A stretch of 32,721 bases of DNA from a candidate division WS1 bacterium (GTDB taxonomy: Bacteria; Armatimonadota; Zipacnadia; Zipacnadales; Zipacnadaceae). The stretch is taken from assembly GCA_012523355.1 (NCBI GenBank), contig JAAYIR010000195.1, positions 1 to 32,721 on the forward strand, read 5' to 3'. The notes beneath the pieces were generated by a model. It made no database searches. It had not been told where the DNA came from and saw nothing but the letters and a program-made list of their open reading frames with translations. Both the position numbers and the translations under genes were made by a program. Positions 14,323 through 22,140 of this stretch are shown here, one piece after another. The stretch's first letter is position 1, and each line of letters starts with the position of its first letter.

Positions 14323-15462
14323 ATGCTGACACCTCGCGAGAACCTCTTGACCATGCTGCGCCATGAGCGGCCGGAGTGGACGCCGGTCTTCGGGCATGTG
14401 GACAATTACAGTCAGCCCAACCGACGGGGCATGGATCCCGAACTGGAGGAGAGACTCTTCTGCACGGAGGGCCCGGATCAGCGGACCGTGGAGTTTTCGC
14501 GCAATCTGGGACTAGACATCGCCGATCTCTATCCCGTGCCGTTGGTTGCCACGTCGCCGCGGGTGAGGATGGAGGAGCACCGCGAGAAAGAGGTGCTCAC
14601 CAGCGTCTGGCACACGCCAGCAGGTGATTTGCAGGAGGTCAAACGCTACTCACCCGGTACGGGTCTGTGGTATACCCAGGAGCACCTGGTCAAGACCAAG
14701 CGGGATCTACCGGCGCTGGCGGCATTGCATGAGGATCAGGAATTCGCGCTCAGCCCCGATCTCCTGGAGTTGACGCGAGCGCGGCGACAACTGATTGGCG
14801 AGGAGGGCCTGCTTCTCTTGGGCCTACCGGGCACGCCGCTGGGGCAGATGGTGCGGGTCTACGCCGGTGCCGAGAGTCTGGCTTACCTGTGGGCCGACGC
14901 GCGTGCCGAGTTAAGGGCGACACTGGAGGTGATGGGCGAGAACTACGAGCGCTGGTGTCGCCTGGCCGCACAAGTCGAGGAAGCCGAGGCGCTAATCACC
15001 ATGGATGACACCTCGACCACCACCCAGTCGCCAGCGATGTTCGAGGAATTCTGCCTGGGCTACACTGACCGCATGGCAGATATCTGCCATGCCGCGGGGA
15101 AGTTCTATCTGCATCATTCCTGCGGACTGATCCGGGATCTGCTGCCGCTGTATGCGCAGACACGGATGGATGCTGTGCACGCCTTCACCATTCCGCCCGT
15201 GGGGGACGTGGCCATCGCGGAGGGCAAGGCGGTGCTCGGTTCCAGGATTGCCCTCCTGCCGATCGTGGTGCAGCTCATGGGGGACATGAGCGATCGGGAG
15301 AAGGTCATGCAAGGCCTGGAGGAGATGTATGCCGAGGCCGGGGAAGAGAATGTGGGGTTCTGGTTCATCGCGGACCCGGAGAAGGACATGGAGGACCATG
15401 CCTGGTTGGCGGGGGAGTGCCTGCGGCTGGCACGGAAGCCTCAGAGGGAGATCCGCACATGA
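14323..15462 (+). CDS. Uroporphyrinogen decarboxylase-family protein (second paralogue)
   Basis: A 379-residue UroD-superfamily protein. The N-terminus LTPRENLLTMLRHERPEWTPVFG is the standard opening of the methyltransferase-like UroD branch. YLHHSCGLIRDLLPLY carries the conserved His and Cys of the zinc site and should form the end of the barrel's seventh strand. MDDTSTTTQSPAMFEEFCLGY matches the region where family members position substrate. Heme biosynthesis is unlikely because the HemE N-terminal motif is missing. The ATG follows GAGGG with good spacing. It stands alone on the plus strand between two minus-strand operons, and its stop overlaps a 29-codon ORF (ATGA). It is clearly divergent from the paralogue at 6134, so the two probably act on different substrates. 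Confidence 0.87.
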   Translation: MLTPRENLLTMLRHERPEWTPVFGHVDNYSQPNRRGMDPELEERLFCTEGPDQRTVEFSRNLGLDIADLYPVPLVATSPRVRMEEHREKEVLTSVWHTPAGDLQEVKRYSPGTGLWYTQEHLVKTKRDLPALAALHEDQEFALSPDLLELTRARRQLIGEEGLLLLGLPGTPLGQMVRVYAGAESLAYLWADARAELRATLEVMGENYERWCRLAAQVEEAEALITMDDTSTTTQSPAMFEEFCLGYTDRMADICHAAGKFYLHHSCGLIRDLLPLYAQTRMDAVHAFTIPPVGDVAIAEGKAVLGSRIALLPIVVQLMGDMSDREKVMQGLEEMYAEAGEENVGFWFIADPEKDMEDHAWLAGECLRLARKPQREIRT

Positions 15463-15548
15463 ATCTGAGCTGTATCATGGTCAACAGCTTCCGGCCGGAC
15501 CACCTCGACCTTTACCGAGACGAGTTGGCCGCTGGCACCCCGGAGTGA
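15459..15548 (+). pseudogene. 29-codon ORF resembling a sulfatase N-terminus (remnant)
   Basis: The ATG overlaps the stop of the UroD-family gene (ATGA) and the frame reads MNLSCIMVNSFRPDHLDLYR, then nine more residues to a TGA. The segment IMVNSFRPDHLDLY resembles the first strand of sulfatases and alkaline-phosphatase-superfamily enzymes (typically I-x-V-D-x-L-R-x-D-H-L-x-x-Y). Here the metal-binding Asp of that motif is replaced by Asn. Nothing downstream continues the fold before the convergent gene at 15572. The likeliest reading is the stub of a deleted sulfatase gene once coupled to the UroD-family gene. A chance match or an unrelated micropeptide is possible. Confidence 0.4.
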
Positions 15549-15571
15549 GCCGCATAAGCTTCTAGATCCGG

Positions 15572-16330
15572 TCAAGAGGCAAGCGGGGGAACAATCGTGA
15601 CGCCTCGCTGTCGCAGGTAAGCGAGCGCTTGCGTGGGTACGTCGCTGCAGAAGGCCTCGGCTGGCGCCGTGAGTGCCGCCTCGAAGTCCGCCGAGGTGTT
15701 GCAGGTCCACATGGAGAGGCGCAGCCCTCGATCCTGTGCCGCCGCGAGGCTCTCCCCGCTGGCTGTATGTACGCTCATGCATGCCCACTCGCAGTCGAGG
15801 CTCACGGCTGTCTCCACATCGGACTGGTTCGCGTAGCCGCCCAGGAAGCCCCGCCTGATCTCCGGCGCGACTTCGCGCATGATGGCCAGCGCCTGGGGGT
15901 CAAAGGAGATGGCCAAGGCACGCTCAGTGACGCCATACTCCGCGGCGGTAGTCGCCAGTTGGCGGCACACGGTCTCATACCGCGTGGTGGCATCGCGCTT
16001 GATCTCCAGATGATACAGGGCGAAATCGGGCACGGCCTCCAGCACCTGACCCAGCGTGGGTACGCCTACCCGCTCTGGCCCCTGGGGAAAAGCGGCGCGG
16101 GCCTCCAGCGCCTGGAGCTCGGCGGACGTGAGGGCCGATACGGGGCCGCGAGCGTTGGTGGTGCGCTCCAGCGTATCGTCGTGGATAACGACCAACACGC
16201 CATCCGCCGACAGGTGTACGTCGAGTTCGATTCCTGTCACACCCAGGTTGCGCGCCAGCGTGAACCCTGCCAGGGTGTTCTCCGGCGCCTCTCCGGCGGC
16301 CCCGCGATGTCCGAGCAAGTGGATGGTCAT
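15572..16330 (-). CDS. ugpQ: Glycerophosphodiester phosphodiesterase
   Basis: A 252-residue GDPD-family TIM-barrel hydrolase that splits glycerophosphodiesters into an alcohol and glycerol-3-phosphate. The motifs are complete: H8-R9 in LLGHRGA, ENTLAGF, the metal ligands E35 and D37 in IELDVHLSADG, catalytic H50 in VVIHDDTLERTT, and the further acidic ligand in YHLEIKRD. The length matches cytosolic UgpQ, and no signal peptide is present, so it probably acts on deacylated phospholipid headgroups inside the cell. The ATG overlaps the stop of the E2-like gene by four bases. The gene is the last of its operon and converges on the UroD-family/sulfatase-stub unit. Confidence 0.95.
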   Translation of the reverse strand: MTIHLLGHRGAAGEAPENTLAGFTLARNLGVTGIELDVHLSADGVLVVIHDDTLERTTNARGPVSALTSAELQALEARAAFPQGPERVGVPTLGQVLEAVPDFALYHLEIKRDATTRYETVCRQLATTAAEYGVTERALAISFDPQALAIMREVAPEIRRGFLGGYANQSDVETAVSLDCEWACMSVHTASGESLAAAQDRGLRLSMWTCNTSADFEAALTAPAEAFCSDVPTQALAYLRQRGVTIVPPLAS

Positions 16331-17037
16331 AGATTGCGCAGGTGCTCCTCGTCTGCCAGTTTCTTCGCCAGTTCCGCCAGGAACTCGGCTCCGCGCCGCC
16401 CGTCGTGCACACGGTGATCAAGCGAGATGGTGAGGTACATCGTGGGCTGTATGACCACCGAGTCACCCTCGACCACAGGTCTGGGGGCGACCGAGGCGAT
16501 GGCCAGAATGGCAGTCTGCGGCGGGCTGATGATACCGTTGAACTGATCAACGCCGGCGGGGCCGATATTCGTCAGGGTTATCCCCGCTCCGCGCTGGAAG
16601 GAAGCCCGTAAGCGCCCGGCGCGGGCCTGCGCAATGAGCTGCCGCGTTTCGCCGGCAATCTCCCCTAGCGTCTTGTGGTCCACGTCAAAGACCGTCGGCA
16701 GGAGAATCCCCTCCTCGGTCTCGCAGACGAAGCCTACGTTAACGCTTTTCAGCAGCTTGACGACGTCATCTTCCCACCAGGAGTTGAGCGTAGGGTAGAC
16801 GGGCAGGGCGTCGCCCGTCAGTTTGATCAGGTAGTCGTTGAAGGTGGGCAGAGGGTCGGCGCCGGCAGCTTTGAGCCGCGTGCGGGCCGTCATCATGGGA
16901 CCTGCCAGCACCTGTCGCGAGACGTCAAACTGCGGTATATCGCGGAAGCTGGTCTGTGTGCGCTCGCCGATGGCTCGACGGATGGCGCTTGGCTCCACGG
17001 TCTCAAAGTCGGGTTCCCAGGGGTTGTGGTCAGACAT
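16327..17037 (-). CDS. Stand-alone 2-oxoacid dehydrogenase acyltransferase (E2) catalytic domain
   Basis: A 236-residue protein consisting only of the E2/chloramphenicol-acetyltransferase-like catalytic domain. It has GAGITLTNIGPAGVDQFNGIISPPQTAILAI, the conserved E2 core, and the catalytic motif DHRVHDG with H208 and D212. The active site therefore looks intact. Full-length E2 proteins carry an N-terminal lipoyl domain and an E1/E3-binding domain. Neither is present, and nothing in the window encodes E1 or E3. It may use a free acyl-CoA, or borrow a lipoyl domain from another protein. The 10-bp gap to the metal permease gene and the overlap with the phosphodiesterase gene place it in one transcript with them. 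The start is supported by GGAAGA upstream. Confidence 0.85.
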   Translation of the reverse strand: MSDHNPWEPDFETVEPSAIRRAIGERTQTSFRDIPQFDVSRQVLAGPMMTARTRLKAAGADPLPTFNDYLIKLTGDALPVYPTLNSWWEDDVVKLLKSVNVGFVCETEEGILLPTVFDVDHKTLGEIAGETRQLIAQARAGRLRASFQRGAGITLTNIGPAGVDQFNGIISPPQTAILAIASVAPRPVVEGDSVVIQPTMYLTISLDHRVHDGRRGAEFLAELAKKLADEEHLRNL

Positions 17038-17047
17038 GGTTATCTTC

Positions 17048-17893
17048 CTACGTCCTCCTTAGCGACATTAGCCACGCCACTCCGAATACTGAGAACTGCG
17101 CAGTCACGATCGTGGCGCCGGTGGGGACATCCCACAGGTGCGAGACATATAATCCGAGCAAGGCGGAGAGTACCCCGAAAACAGCCGCCACGCCCATCAT
17201 GGTGCCGAAGCCCGAGCACAGGAGCCGCGCCGTGGCGCCGGGGATGACCAGAAAAGCGCTAACCAACACCACCCCCACCACCTTCACCGAGGCCACGATG
17301 GTAAGCGCTAGCATGGTAAGCAGCGCATAGTGTAGCACACCCGCCGGCAGCCCGCTCGCCCAGGCCATCTGCGGGTCGAAGGAGTAGTAGATCAACTCCT
17401 TGTAGGACAGAGCGATGAAGCCGAGGATCAACGCCGACAGCACGGCCATCAGGATCAGGTCCTCACGCGTCACCGCCAGGATGGAGCCAAAGAGATAGGT
17501 CATAAGGTCAGCGGTGTAGAGCTTGCGCAGGGAGATCAGTAGCACCCCTAGGGCCATGGAGAAGGCAAAGAAGATGCCGATGGCGCTGTCCGCGGAAACA
17601 TGGCCACGGCGGGAGACCACGCCGATCAATACGGCTACGGCCAGGCAGAAGGCAGCCGTGATCAGGCTGATCGGCAGCCCGGCGGCGCTGGCACTGCCGA
17701 AGAGCAGGAGCCCCAAGGCGAGGCCGCCAAAGGCGGCATGAGAGATGCCCTGGCCAATGAAGGCCATACCGCGCAGAACAACATAGACGCTCAACACCGA
17801 GCAGAGGCCGCCGACCAGGATCGCAGCGATCAGCGCCTGGCGCATGAACTGAAACTCCACCAGGGCTTGCCAGAATCCGATATGATCAGTCAT
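17048..17893 (-). CDS. Metal ABC transporter permease (ABC-3 family, ZnuB/MntB-like)
   Basis: A polytopic inner-membrane permease of about 281 residues with roughly eight hydrophobic segments. It contains the family hallmarks ISHAAFGGLALG (early cytoplasmic loop contacting the ATPase) and VVGVVLVSAFLVIPGATARLL (late helix pair). ABC-3 permeases import Zn, Mn or Fe. The metal cannot be read from the permease. ATG 17893 starts the natural N-terminus MTDHIGFWQ; the TTG two codons earlier in the ORF track is unlikely. It overlaps the end of the ATPase gene by eight bases. No substrate-binding lipoprotein gene lies in the window, which is unusual because it is normally adjacent. Confidence 0.92.
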   Translation of the reverse strand: MTDHIGFWQALVEFQFMRQALIAAILVGGLCSVLSVYVVLRGMAFIGQGISHAAFGGLALGLLLFGSASAAGLPISLITAAFCLAVAVLIGVVSRRGHVSADSAIGIFFAFSMALGVLLISLRKLYTADLMTYLFGSILAVTREDLILMAVLSALILGFIALSYKELIYYSFDPQMAWASGLPAGVLHYALLTMLALTIVASVKVVGVVLVSAFLVIPGATARLLCSGFGTMMGVAAVFGVLSALLGLYVSHLWDVPTGATIVTAQFSVFGVAWLMSLRRT

Positions 17894-18731
17894 GGCCAAT
17901 GTCGGTTCTGAGGTTGCCCGCCCCTGCCTCCGGAGGAATGGAGGGGGCTCCCCCGTGATACGTTTCCACGTGCCGGTGGTAGGCTCCCAACTCGCACACC
18001 GCCTCCAGATCCTCGCCGGTCAGCGCCTCCGTACGCCCATGCCAGTGTATGGTGTGGTCAATGCAGGCCAAGGAGTCGGCCACAAAACGAATGTGCTCCA
18101 TGTCGTGCGTGGACATGATGACAGTCAGCCGCAGGTGCTGCTGCAACTCGCCGAGCCGCTCGAAGAAAGCCTCCTGCGCCCCCACGTCCATACCTACGGT
18201 GGGCTCATCCAGCAGGAGCAGGCGCGGATTGGCGACCAGGGCCCGGGCGACCAGCACACGTTGCTGCTGCCCTCCGGAGAGTTGGCGCAGTGGTTTGGGC
18301 GCCAGGTTGGAAATGCCCAGGAGGTCCATGGTGTGCAAGGCGTGTTTGCGCTGACTCTGGTGGACGCGGCGTCCCCAGCCCAGCGAGGGGAAGGTTCCCA
18401 TGAGCACGGTGTCGAGTGCCGTCGCGGGGAAGTTGAACTCAGAACGCTCGCGCTGGGGGACGTAGCCGATCCAGCGGCGCAGAGGTCCCAGACGCCGGGC
18501 TTCGCGCCCAAAGACTACCACCTGTCCGTGCTCGGGTGCCAGCTCGCCGAGGATCAGACGCAGCAGCGTGCTCTTGCCACCGCCGTTGGGCCCGATCAAG
18601 CCGAGAAAGACGCCTTGACCAACCTGCAAGTCACAGTCCTTGAGCACCAGATGATCCTGCCAGGAGAAATCCACGTCCTCGACGTGGACGACGTAATCCT
18701 CCTCAAGTTGGGACGCAGGTTGCGCAGTCAT
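17886..18731 (-). CDS. Metal ABC transporter ATP-binding protein (ZnuC/MntA-like)
   Basis: A 281-residue ABC ATPase that powers the overlapping permease. The Walker A loop is GPNGGGKST (47-55, unusual in having GGG where the family usually has G-A/S-G). It also has a Q-loop (YVPQRE), the signature LSGGQQQRV, Walker B LLLLDEPTVGMD with its catalytic glutamate, and the switch histidine in STHDMEH. The C-terminus is about 30 residues longer than minimal ZnuC. The gene lies about 100 bases after the aspS stop with no good ribosome site or promoter visible between, so readthrough from aspS is possible. Confidence 0.93.
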   Translation of the reverse strand: MTAQPASQLEEDYVVHVEDVDFSWQDHLVLKDCDLQVGQGVFLGLIGPNGGGKSTLLRLILGELAPEHGQVVVFGREARRLGPLRRWIGYVPQRERSEFNFPATALDTVLMGTFPSLGWGRRVHQSQRKHALHTMDLLGISNLAPKPLRQLSGGQQQRVLVARALVANPRLLLLDEPTVGMDVGAQEAFFERLGELQQHLRLTVIMSTHDMEHIRFVADSLACIDHTIHWHGRTEALTGEDLEAVCELGAYHRHVETYHGGAPSIPPEAGAGNLRTDIGHD

Positions 18732-18836
18732 GAGTGTAGAGGACGCAAGTCGTCAGCCGTCAGTTGTTCGGCGCGAAGGGCCGCCGGAACTGACCTGCCG
18801 CACAGGCTCACCCCTCACTACTTCCCGCTCATCTGT

Positions 18837-20624
18837 CTACTCCGGCGGCAGGTCCAGCTTGATGTGTAGATCTCGTAGCGCCTGCGGATCAGCGGGCGCG
18901 GGCGCACCGCTCATCAGATCTTGAGCTCGCTGGGTCTTGGGGAAGGCGATGACCTCCCGGATGTTCTCCTCGCCGGCCAGCATCATCACCAGCCGATCAA
19001 AGCCCGGCGCAATCCCTCCATGCGGTGGCGCCCCATACTCGAAAGCCTTGAGCAGAAAGCCAAAACGGCGCTCCGCCTCCTCCGGCGTTATGCCCAGCAG
19101 GTCGAAGACCTGTTGCTGAATCTCGCGCCGGTGAATCCTGATGCTGCCGCTGGCCAGTTCGGTGCCGTTGAGGACCAGATCGTAGGACTGCGCCCTCACC
19201 CGTCCCGGATCAGTCTTCATCAGCTCCAGGTCATCGGGATGCGGCATGCAGAAGGGGTGGTGTTCGGCCTCCCAGCGCTTGCCATCCTCATCCCACTTGA
19301 ACATGGGAAAGTCTACCACCCACAGTGGCCGCCAGTCCCCGGCCTGCATCAGCCCCATACGGCGGGCCATCTCCCGTCGCAGCCAGTCCAGACTCTCCGC
19401 GACGATTGCCGCCTGGTCGGCGACGATGAGAAGCAGATCGCCCTCCGTGGCTCCCAGACGCTCGATGAGCGCCTTCTGTTCGGCCTCGCCGAGGAACTTG
19501 GCCACTGGCGACTCCAGCCTCGGTCCGGCCTGCACCTGGATCCACACTAGCCCTTGGGCCTTGTGCGCCTTGGCGAATTCGGTGAGGTTATCGAGTTGGT
19601 TGCGCGAGTAGTTGGCGCAGCCCGGTGCCCGCAGACCCTTGATCTGCCCGCCCGACTGGGCCACCCGGCTGAAGACCTTGAACTCGGAGCCGGCCATAGC
19701 CTCGGTCAAGTCTACCAGTTCCAGGCCGAAGCGCAGGTCGGGCTTGTCGGTGCCAAAGCGCGCCAACGCCTCCTCATGGCTCATTCGTGGGAAGGGCTGT
19801 GGAAGCTCCGTGTCCAGCGTTGCGCGGAAGAGGTGTACCATGAGCCGCTCGACGATCTGCAGAACGTCCTCGCGCTCAACGAAGGACATCTCGATATCAA
19901 TCTGCGTGTGCTCCGGCTGCCGGTCGGCACGCAGATCCTCGTCACGCAGGCAGCGCGCGAGCTGGAAGTACTTCTCCACCCCCGCCACCATCAGCAGTTG
20001 CTTCATGGTCTGGGGCGATTGGGGAAGGGCGTAGAAGTTCCCGGGACTGACGCGTGAGGGCACCAGGTAATCGCGAGCCCCTTCAGGCGTGGGCTTGAAG
20101 AGAATCGGCGTCTCGACTTCCCAGAACCCTTCGGTGCTGAGGAAAGCCCGTGTTTCCTGGGCCACGCGATGGCGCAGCTCCAGGTTGGCTTGCAGGCGCG
20201 GGCTGCGCAGGTCGAGATAACGATATTTCAGCCGCACCAGCTCGTCGGTCTCTGTGCGATCGGTGTGCAGGAAGGGCGGCGTCTCCGAGGCGTTCAGAAT
20301 TTCGGCTTCAGTGGCAAGAATCTCCAGGTCGCCGCTGGCGATCTCAGGGTTCTCCGTCCCCTCTGGACGCTGGCGAATGGTCCCGCGCACGGCCAGGACA
20401 AACTCCGCGCGCACGTGTTCGGCCACGGCGAAGGGCTCTGCCTTCTCGGGGTCAAAGACGATTTGGACCAGACCCGATCGGTCGCGCAGGTCCACGAAGA
20501 TCAAGCCGCCGTGATCTCGCCGGCGGTTGATCCAGCCGTTGAGAACGACCTCCTGTCCAGCCTTCTCCAGGCTAAGCTCCGCACAGATGGCAGTACGTTT
20601 AAGGAAGGTTTGACCCTCGGGCAT
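18837..20624 (-). CDS. aspS: Aspartyl-tRNA synthetase
   Basis: A bacterial-type class II AspRS of 595 residues that charges tRNA-Asp, possibly tRNA-Asn too if asparaginyl-tRNA is made indirectly here; the sequence does not decide this. It has the N-terminal OB-fold anticodon domain (GWINRRRDHGGLIFVDLRD, about 30-50). Motif 2 contains ARCLRDEDLRADRQPEHTQ, where family members usually have FTQ in place of HTQ. The GAD insertion domain follows, then motif 3 with GIAPGFDRLVMMLAGEENIREVIAFPK. The start at ATG 20624 (MPEGQTFLKRT) is fixed by GGGAGT upstream and the normal family N-terminus. The ORF-track extension to 20705 would read through a hairpin repeat and is rejected. Confidence 0.97.
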   Translation of the reverse strand: MPEGQTFLKRTAICAELSLEKAGQEVVLNGWINRRRDHGGLIFVDLRDRSGLVQIVFDPEKAEPFAVAEHVRAEFVLAVRGTIRQRPEGTENPEIASGDLEILATEAEILNASETPPFLHTDRTETDELVRLKYRYLDLRSPRLQANLELRHRVAQETRAFLSTEGFWEVETPILFKPTPEGARDYLVPSRVSPGNFYALPQSPQTMKQLLMVAGVEKYFQLARCLRDEDLRADRQPEHTQIDIEMSFVEREDVLQIVERLMVHLFRATLDTELPQPFPRMSHEEALARFGTDKPDLRFGLELVDLTEAMAGSEFKVFSRVAQSGGQIKGLRAPGCANYSRNQLDNLTEFAKAHKAQGLVWIQVQAGPRLESPVAKFLGEAEQKALIERLGATEGDLLLIVADQAAIVAESLDWLRREMARRMGLMQAGDWRPLWVVDFPMFKWDEDGKRWEAEHHPFCMPHPDDLELMKTDPGRVRAQSYDLVLNGTELASGSIRIHRREIQQQVFDLLGITPEEAERRFGFLLKAFEYGAPPHGGIAPGFDRLVMMLAGEENIREVIAFPKTQRAQDLMSGAPAPADPQALRDLHIKLDLPPE

Positions 20625-20654
20625 GATGGATACTCCCTGTTCTCCTATACCTGG

Positions 20655-20676
20655 GGACGGGACCTCAGTCCCGTCC
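20655..20676. repeat. Perfect GC-rich hairpin upstream of aspS
   Basis: GGACGGGAC-CTCA-GTCCCGTCC is a perfect 9-bp stem with a 4-base loop, 30 bases upstream of the aspS ATG. It could be a REP-like repeat, a terminator for the upstream zinc-ribbon gene without U-tract, or a leader hairpin. It does not look like a T-box. Confidence 0.55.
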
Positions 20677-20735
20677 GCCGTTCTCAATTCTGGTTTGCGT
20701 GACAAGTGTCTTGCTTGCCATGTAAAGTTGTGCCG

Positions 20736-21239
20736 CTAAACCTCGCGCTCGTGATGCTCGACGAACCATTTTCTGGTCGCCTGGCCCAGGGCTGGAAGCT
20801 CGCTAGCGACCACTCCCAGCACTACCAGAGAGGCGGCGATGAAACCCAGAGCATGGGTGAAAGGCGCGCCGAGAAAGTGCAGCACCAGTCCGTAAATGGC
20901 AATCGACTCCGCCAGCGCAGCGCGGAAGATGAGGCGCCCCATTCCCGCTTGCGGTGCCGCCGGGCCCGTCAACTGCGGCCAAAGGTACACAGCTGCAGCA
21001 GTGGCAGCCGCGATTCCGGCGAGTGCGTACTCCAGGATTTCAAGCAACCCCGCGTCTGGCCCGCTCGTGGCGGGAACCATGAACACAAGCGCTGCATAGA
21101 TCACGATGCTGGCCATCAGGGCAGCCATGATGACATATGGACGCCAGACCGCCATGCGGGCCTCTTGCAGCGGGAAGCCGCACTGCGGACACGTGACAGC
21201 CCGCTCCTCTAACGGGTTATCGCAGACAGGACAATTCAT
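20736..21239 (-). CDS. Zinc-ribbon membrane protein with ATP-synthase-c-like helix
   Basis: A 167-residue protein of unknown function starting at ATG 21239. The ORF-track start 48 bases upstream only adds a weak extension. Residues 1-22 form a zinc ribbon (C3, C6, C17, C20; MNCPVCDNPL...CPQCGFPL). Four hydrophobic helices follow, at about 34-56, 66-88, 100-124 and 128-148. The third, RAALAESIAIYGLVLHFLG, resembles the ion-carrying helix of F/V-type ATP synthase subunit c, including the key Glu (E111) in an ALxEaxAIyGLV context. Such proteins can be auto-labelled as subunit c. The cytosolic ribbon and the lack of other ATP synthase genes argue against that role. It sits between the methyltransferase and aspS genes. 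Confidence 0.8.
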   Translation of the reverse strand: MNCPVCDNPLEERAVTCPQCGFPLQEARMAVWRPYVIMAALMASIVIYAALVFMVPATSGPDAGLLEILEYALAGIAAATAAAVYLWPQLTGPAAPQAGMGRLIFRAALAESIAIYGLVLHFLGAPFTHALGFIAASLVVLGVVASELPALGQATRKWFVEHHEREV

Positions 21240-21308
21240 CGGCCTTATGGAGACGCTGGTTGTGTCCTCCGACCCTTCCCAGGGCACACGCAGCCGTCTG
21301 CAAGCTCG

Positions 21309-22115
21309 CTAGTCACGGCTTCGCCGGGCGGCGATCTCCAGGTGCCCAGCCCAGGGATAGTAGGCAGGATCGGCGTGGTACATCTGCTCCAGTTCAACTA
21401 ACTGCTCTTGAATCTTCGGGTCCGACGCCACCAGGCCGTCCAGCCGGTGCGCGAGGCAGAGCTTCCCGATGACGCTTTCCACCTCGAAGCCCTGGCTCTC
21501 GAACGCCGAGCGCAGTTCTTCGGCGGTGAAGGCGTGTATCACGTAGCGTAAGGCTTCCTGCTCGTCGGGTGTGAGGGCTTGTCCGGTTTCCAGCAGGCAT
21601 CGCATAGCGTCTAGGTCATTCGATTGCCGCAGCCAGTTCAGAACGCAGGCTCGATTGTCGACGGAGGCAATGACGCTGGCTCCAGCCCGCGCTACCCGGG
21701 CAAACTCCGCGATTGCCGCCATATGGTCACCGCAGTAGGACAGCGGATCACCCTGGCACACGATCATGTCGAAGCTGTCGTCGGCCAACTCTGGCATGGC
21801 GCGAATATCTGCCTCCACGAGCCTCACGCGCGTCTCCAGACCCTGAGCCGTGAGCTTGGCGCGAGCCTGCGCCAGCATCCCCGTCGAGATATCAGTCAAC
21901 ACGACCTCATATCCCCACGCCGCCAGTTCCAGAGCCCAGATTCCGGTGCCCCCGCCAGCATCGAGGATAAGACTGCCCGCCTGAGGAGGAAGATGGCGCC
22001 GCAGGTTCTCTCGCGTCACCCGGTGGTAGATTGCGTAGTGCTCGAAGTAATTTGCGTCGTAGGTTGCGGCCAACCAGTCGTGGTGGGCTGCGACCTTCCG
22101 CGCCTGTTCGGCCAT
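21309..22115 (-). CDS. Class I SAM-dependent methyltransferase
   Basis: A 268-residue cytosolic methyltransferase. Motif I is LILDAGGGTGIWALELA (about 48-65) and the acidic residue binding the SAM ribose is in VVLTDIS. Motif II contains ADIRAMPELADDSFDMIVCQGD, and the post-motif strand is ARAGASVIASVDNR. This is the Methyltransf_11/25 fold, in which substrates range from quinones to tRNA and small molecules, so no substrate is assigned. It lies between hisS and the zinc-ribbon gene with gaps of about 25 and 70 bases and is probably co-transcribed with hisS. The ATG is preceded by a GGGGGGA ribosome site. Confidence 0.9.
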   Translation of the reverse strand: MAEQARKVAAHHDWLAATYDANYFEHYAIYHRVTRENLRRHLPPQAGSLILDAGGGTGIWALELAAWGYEVVLTDISTGMLAQARAKLTAQGLETRVRLVEADIRAMPELADDSFDMIVCQGDPLSYCGDHMAAIAEFARVARAGASVIASVDNRACVLNWLRQSNDLDAMRCLLETGQALTPDEQEALRYVIHAFTAEELRSAFESQGFEVESVIGKLCLAHRLDGLVASDPKIQEQLVELEQMYHADPAYYPWAGHLEIAARRSRD

Positions 22116-22140
22116 GCTTGTCCCCCCGAGGCGCGTCCGA

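Noticed and set aside
15629-16417. 262-residue plus-strand ORF
   Set aside because: It is antisense to the glycerophosphodiesterase gene and the end of the E2 gene, both with full motifs.
17892-18869. 325-residue plus-strand ORF
   Set aside because: It is antisense to the ABC ATPase gene, whose Walker and signature motifs are complete, and shows no recognisable domain.
20625-20735. Possible T-box leader for aspS
   Set aside because: There is only a GC hairpin; no T-box consensus or terminator/antiterminator pair is visible in this short gap.
20736-21239. True ATP synthase subunit c
   Set aside because: The zinc ribbon, four helices and absence of other ATP synthase genes do not fit, although one helix resembles subunit c.
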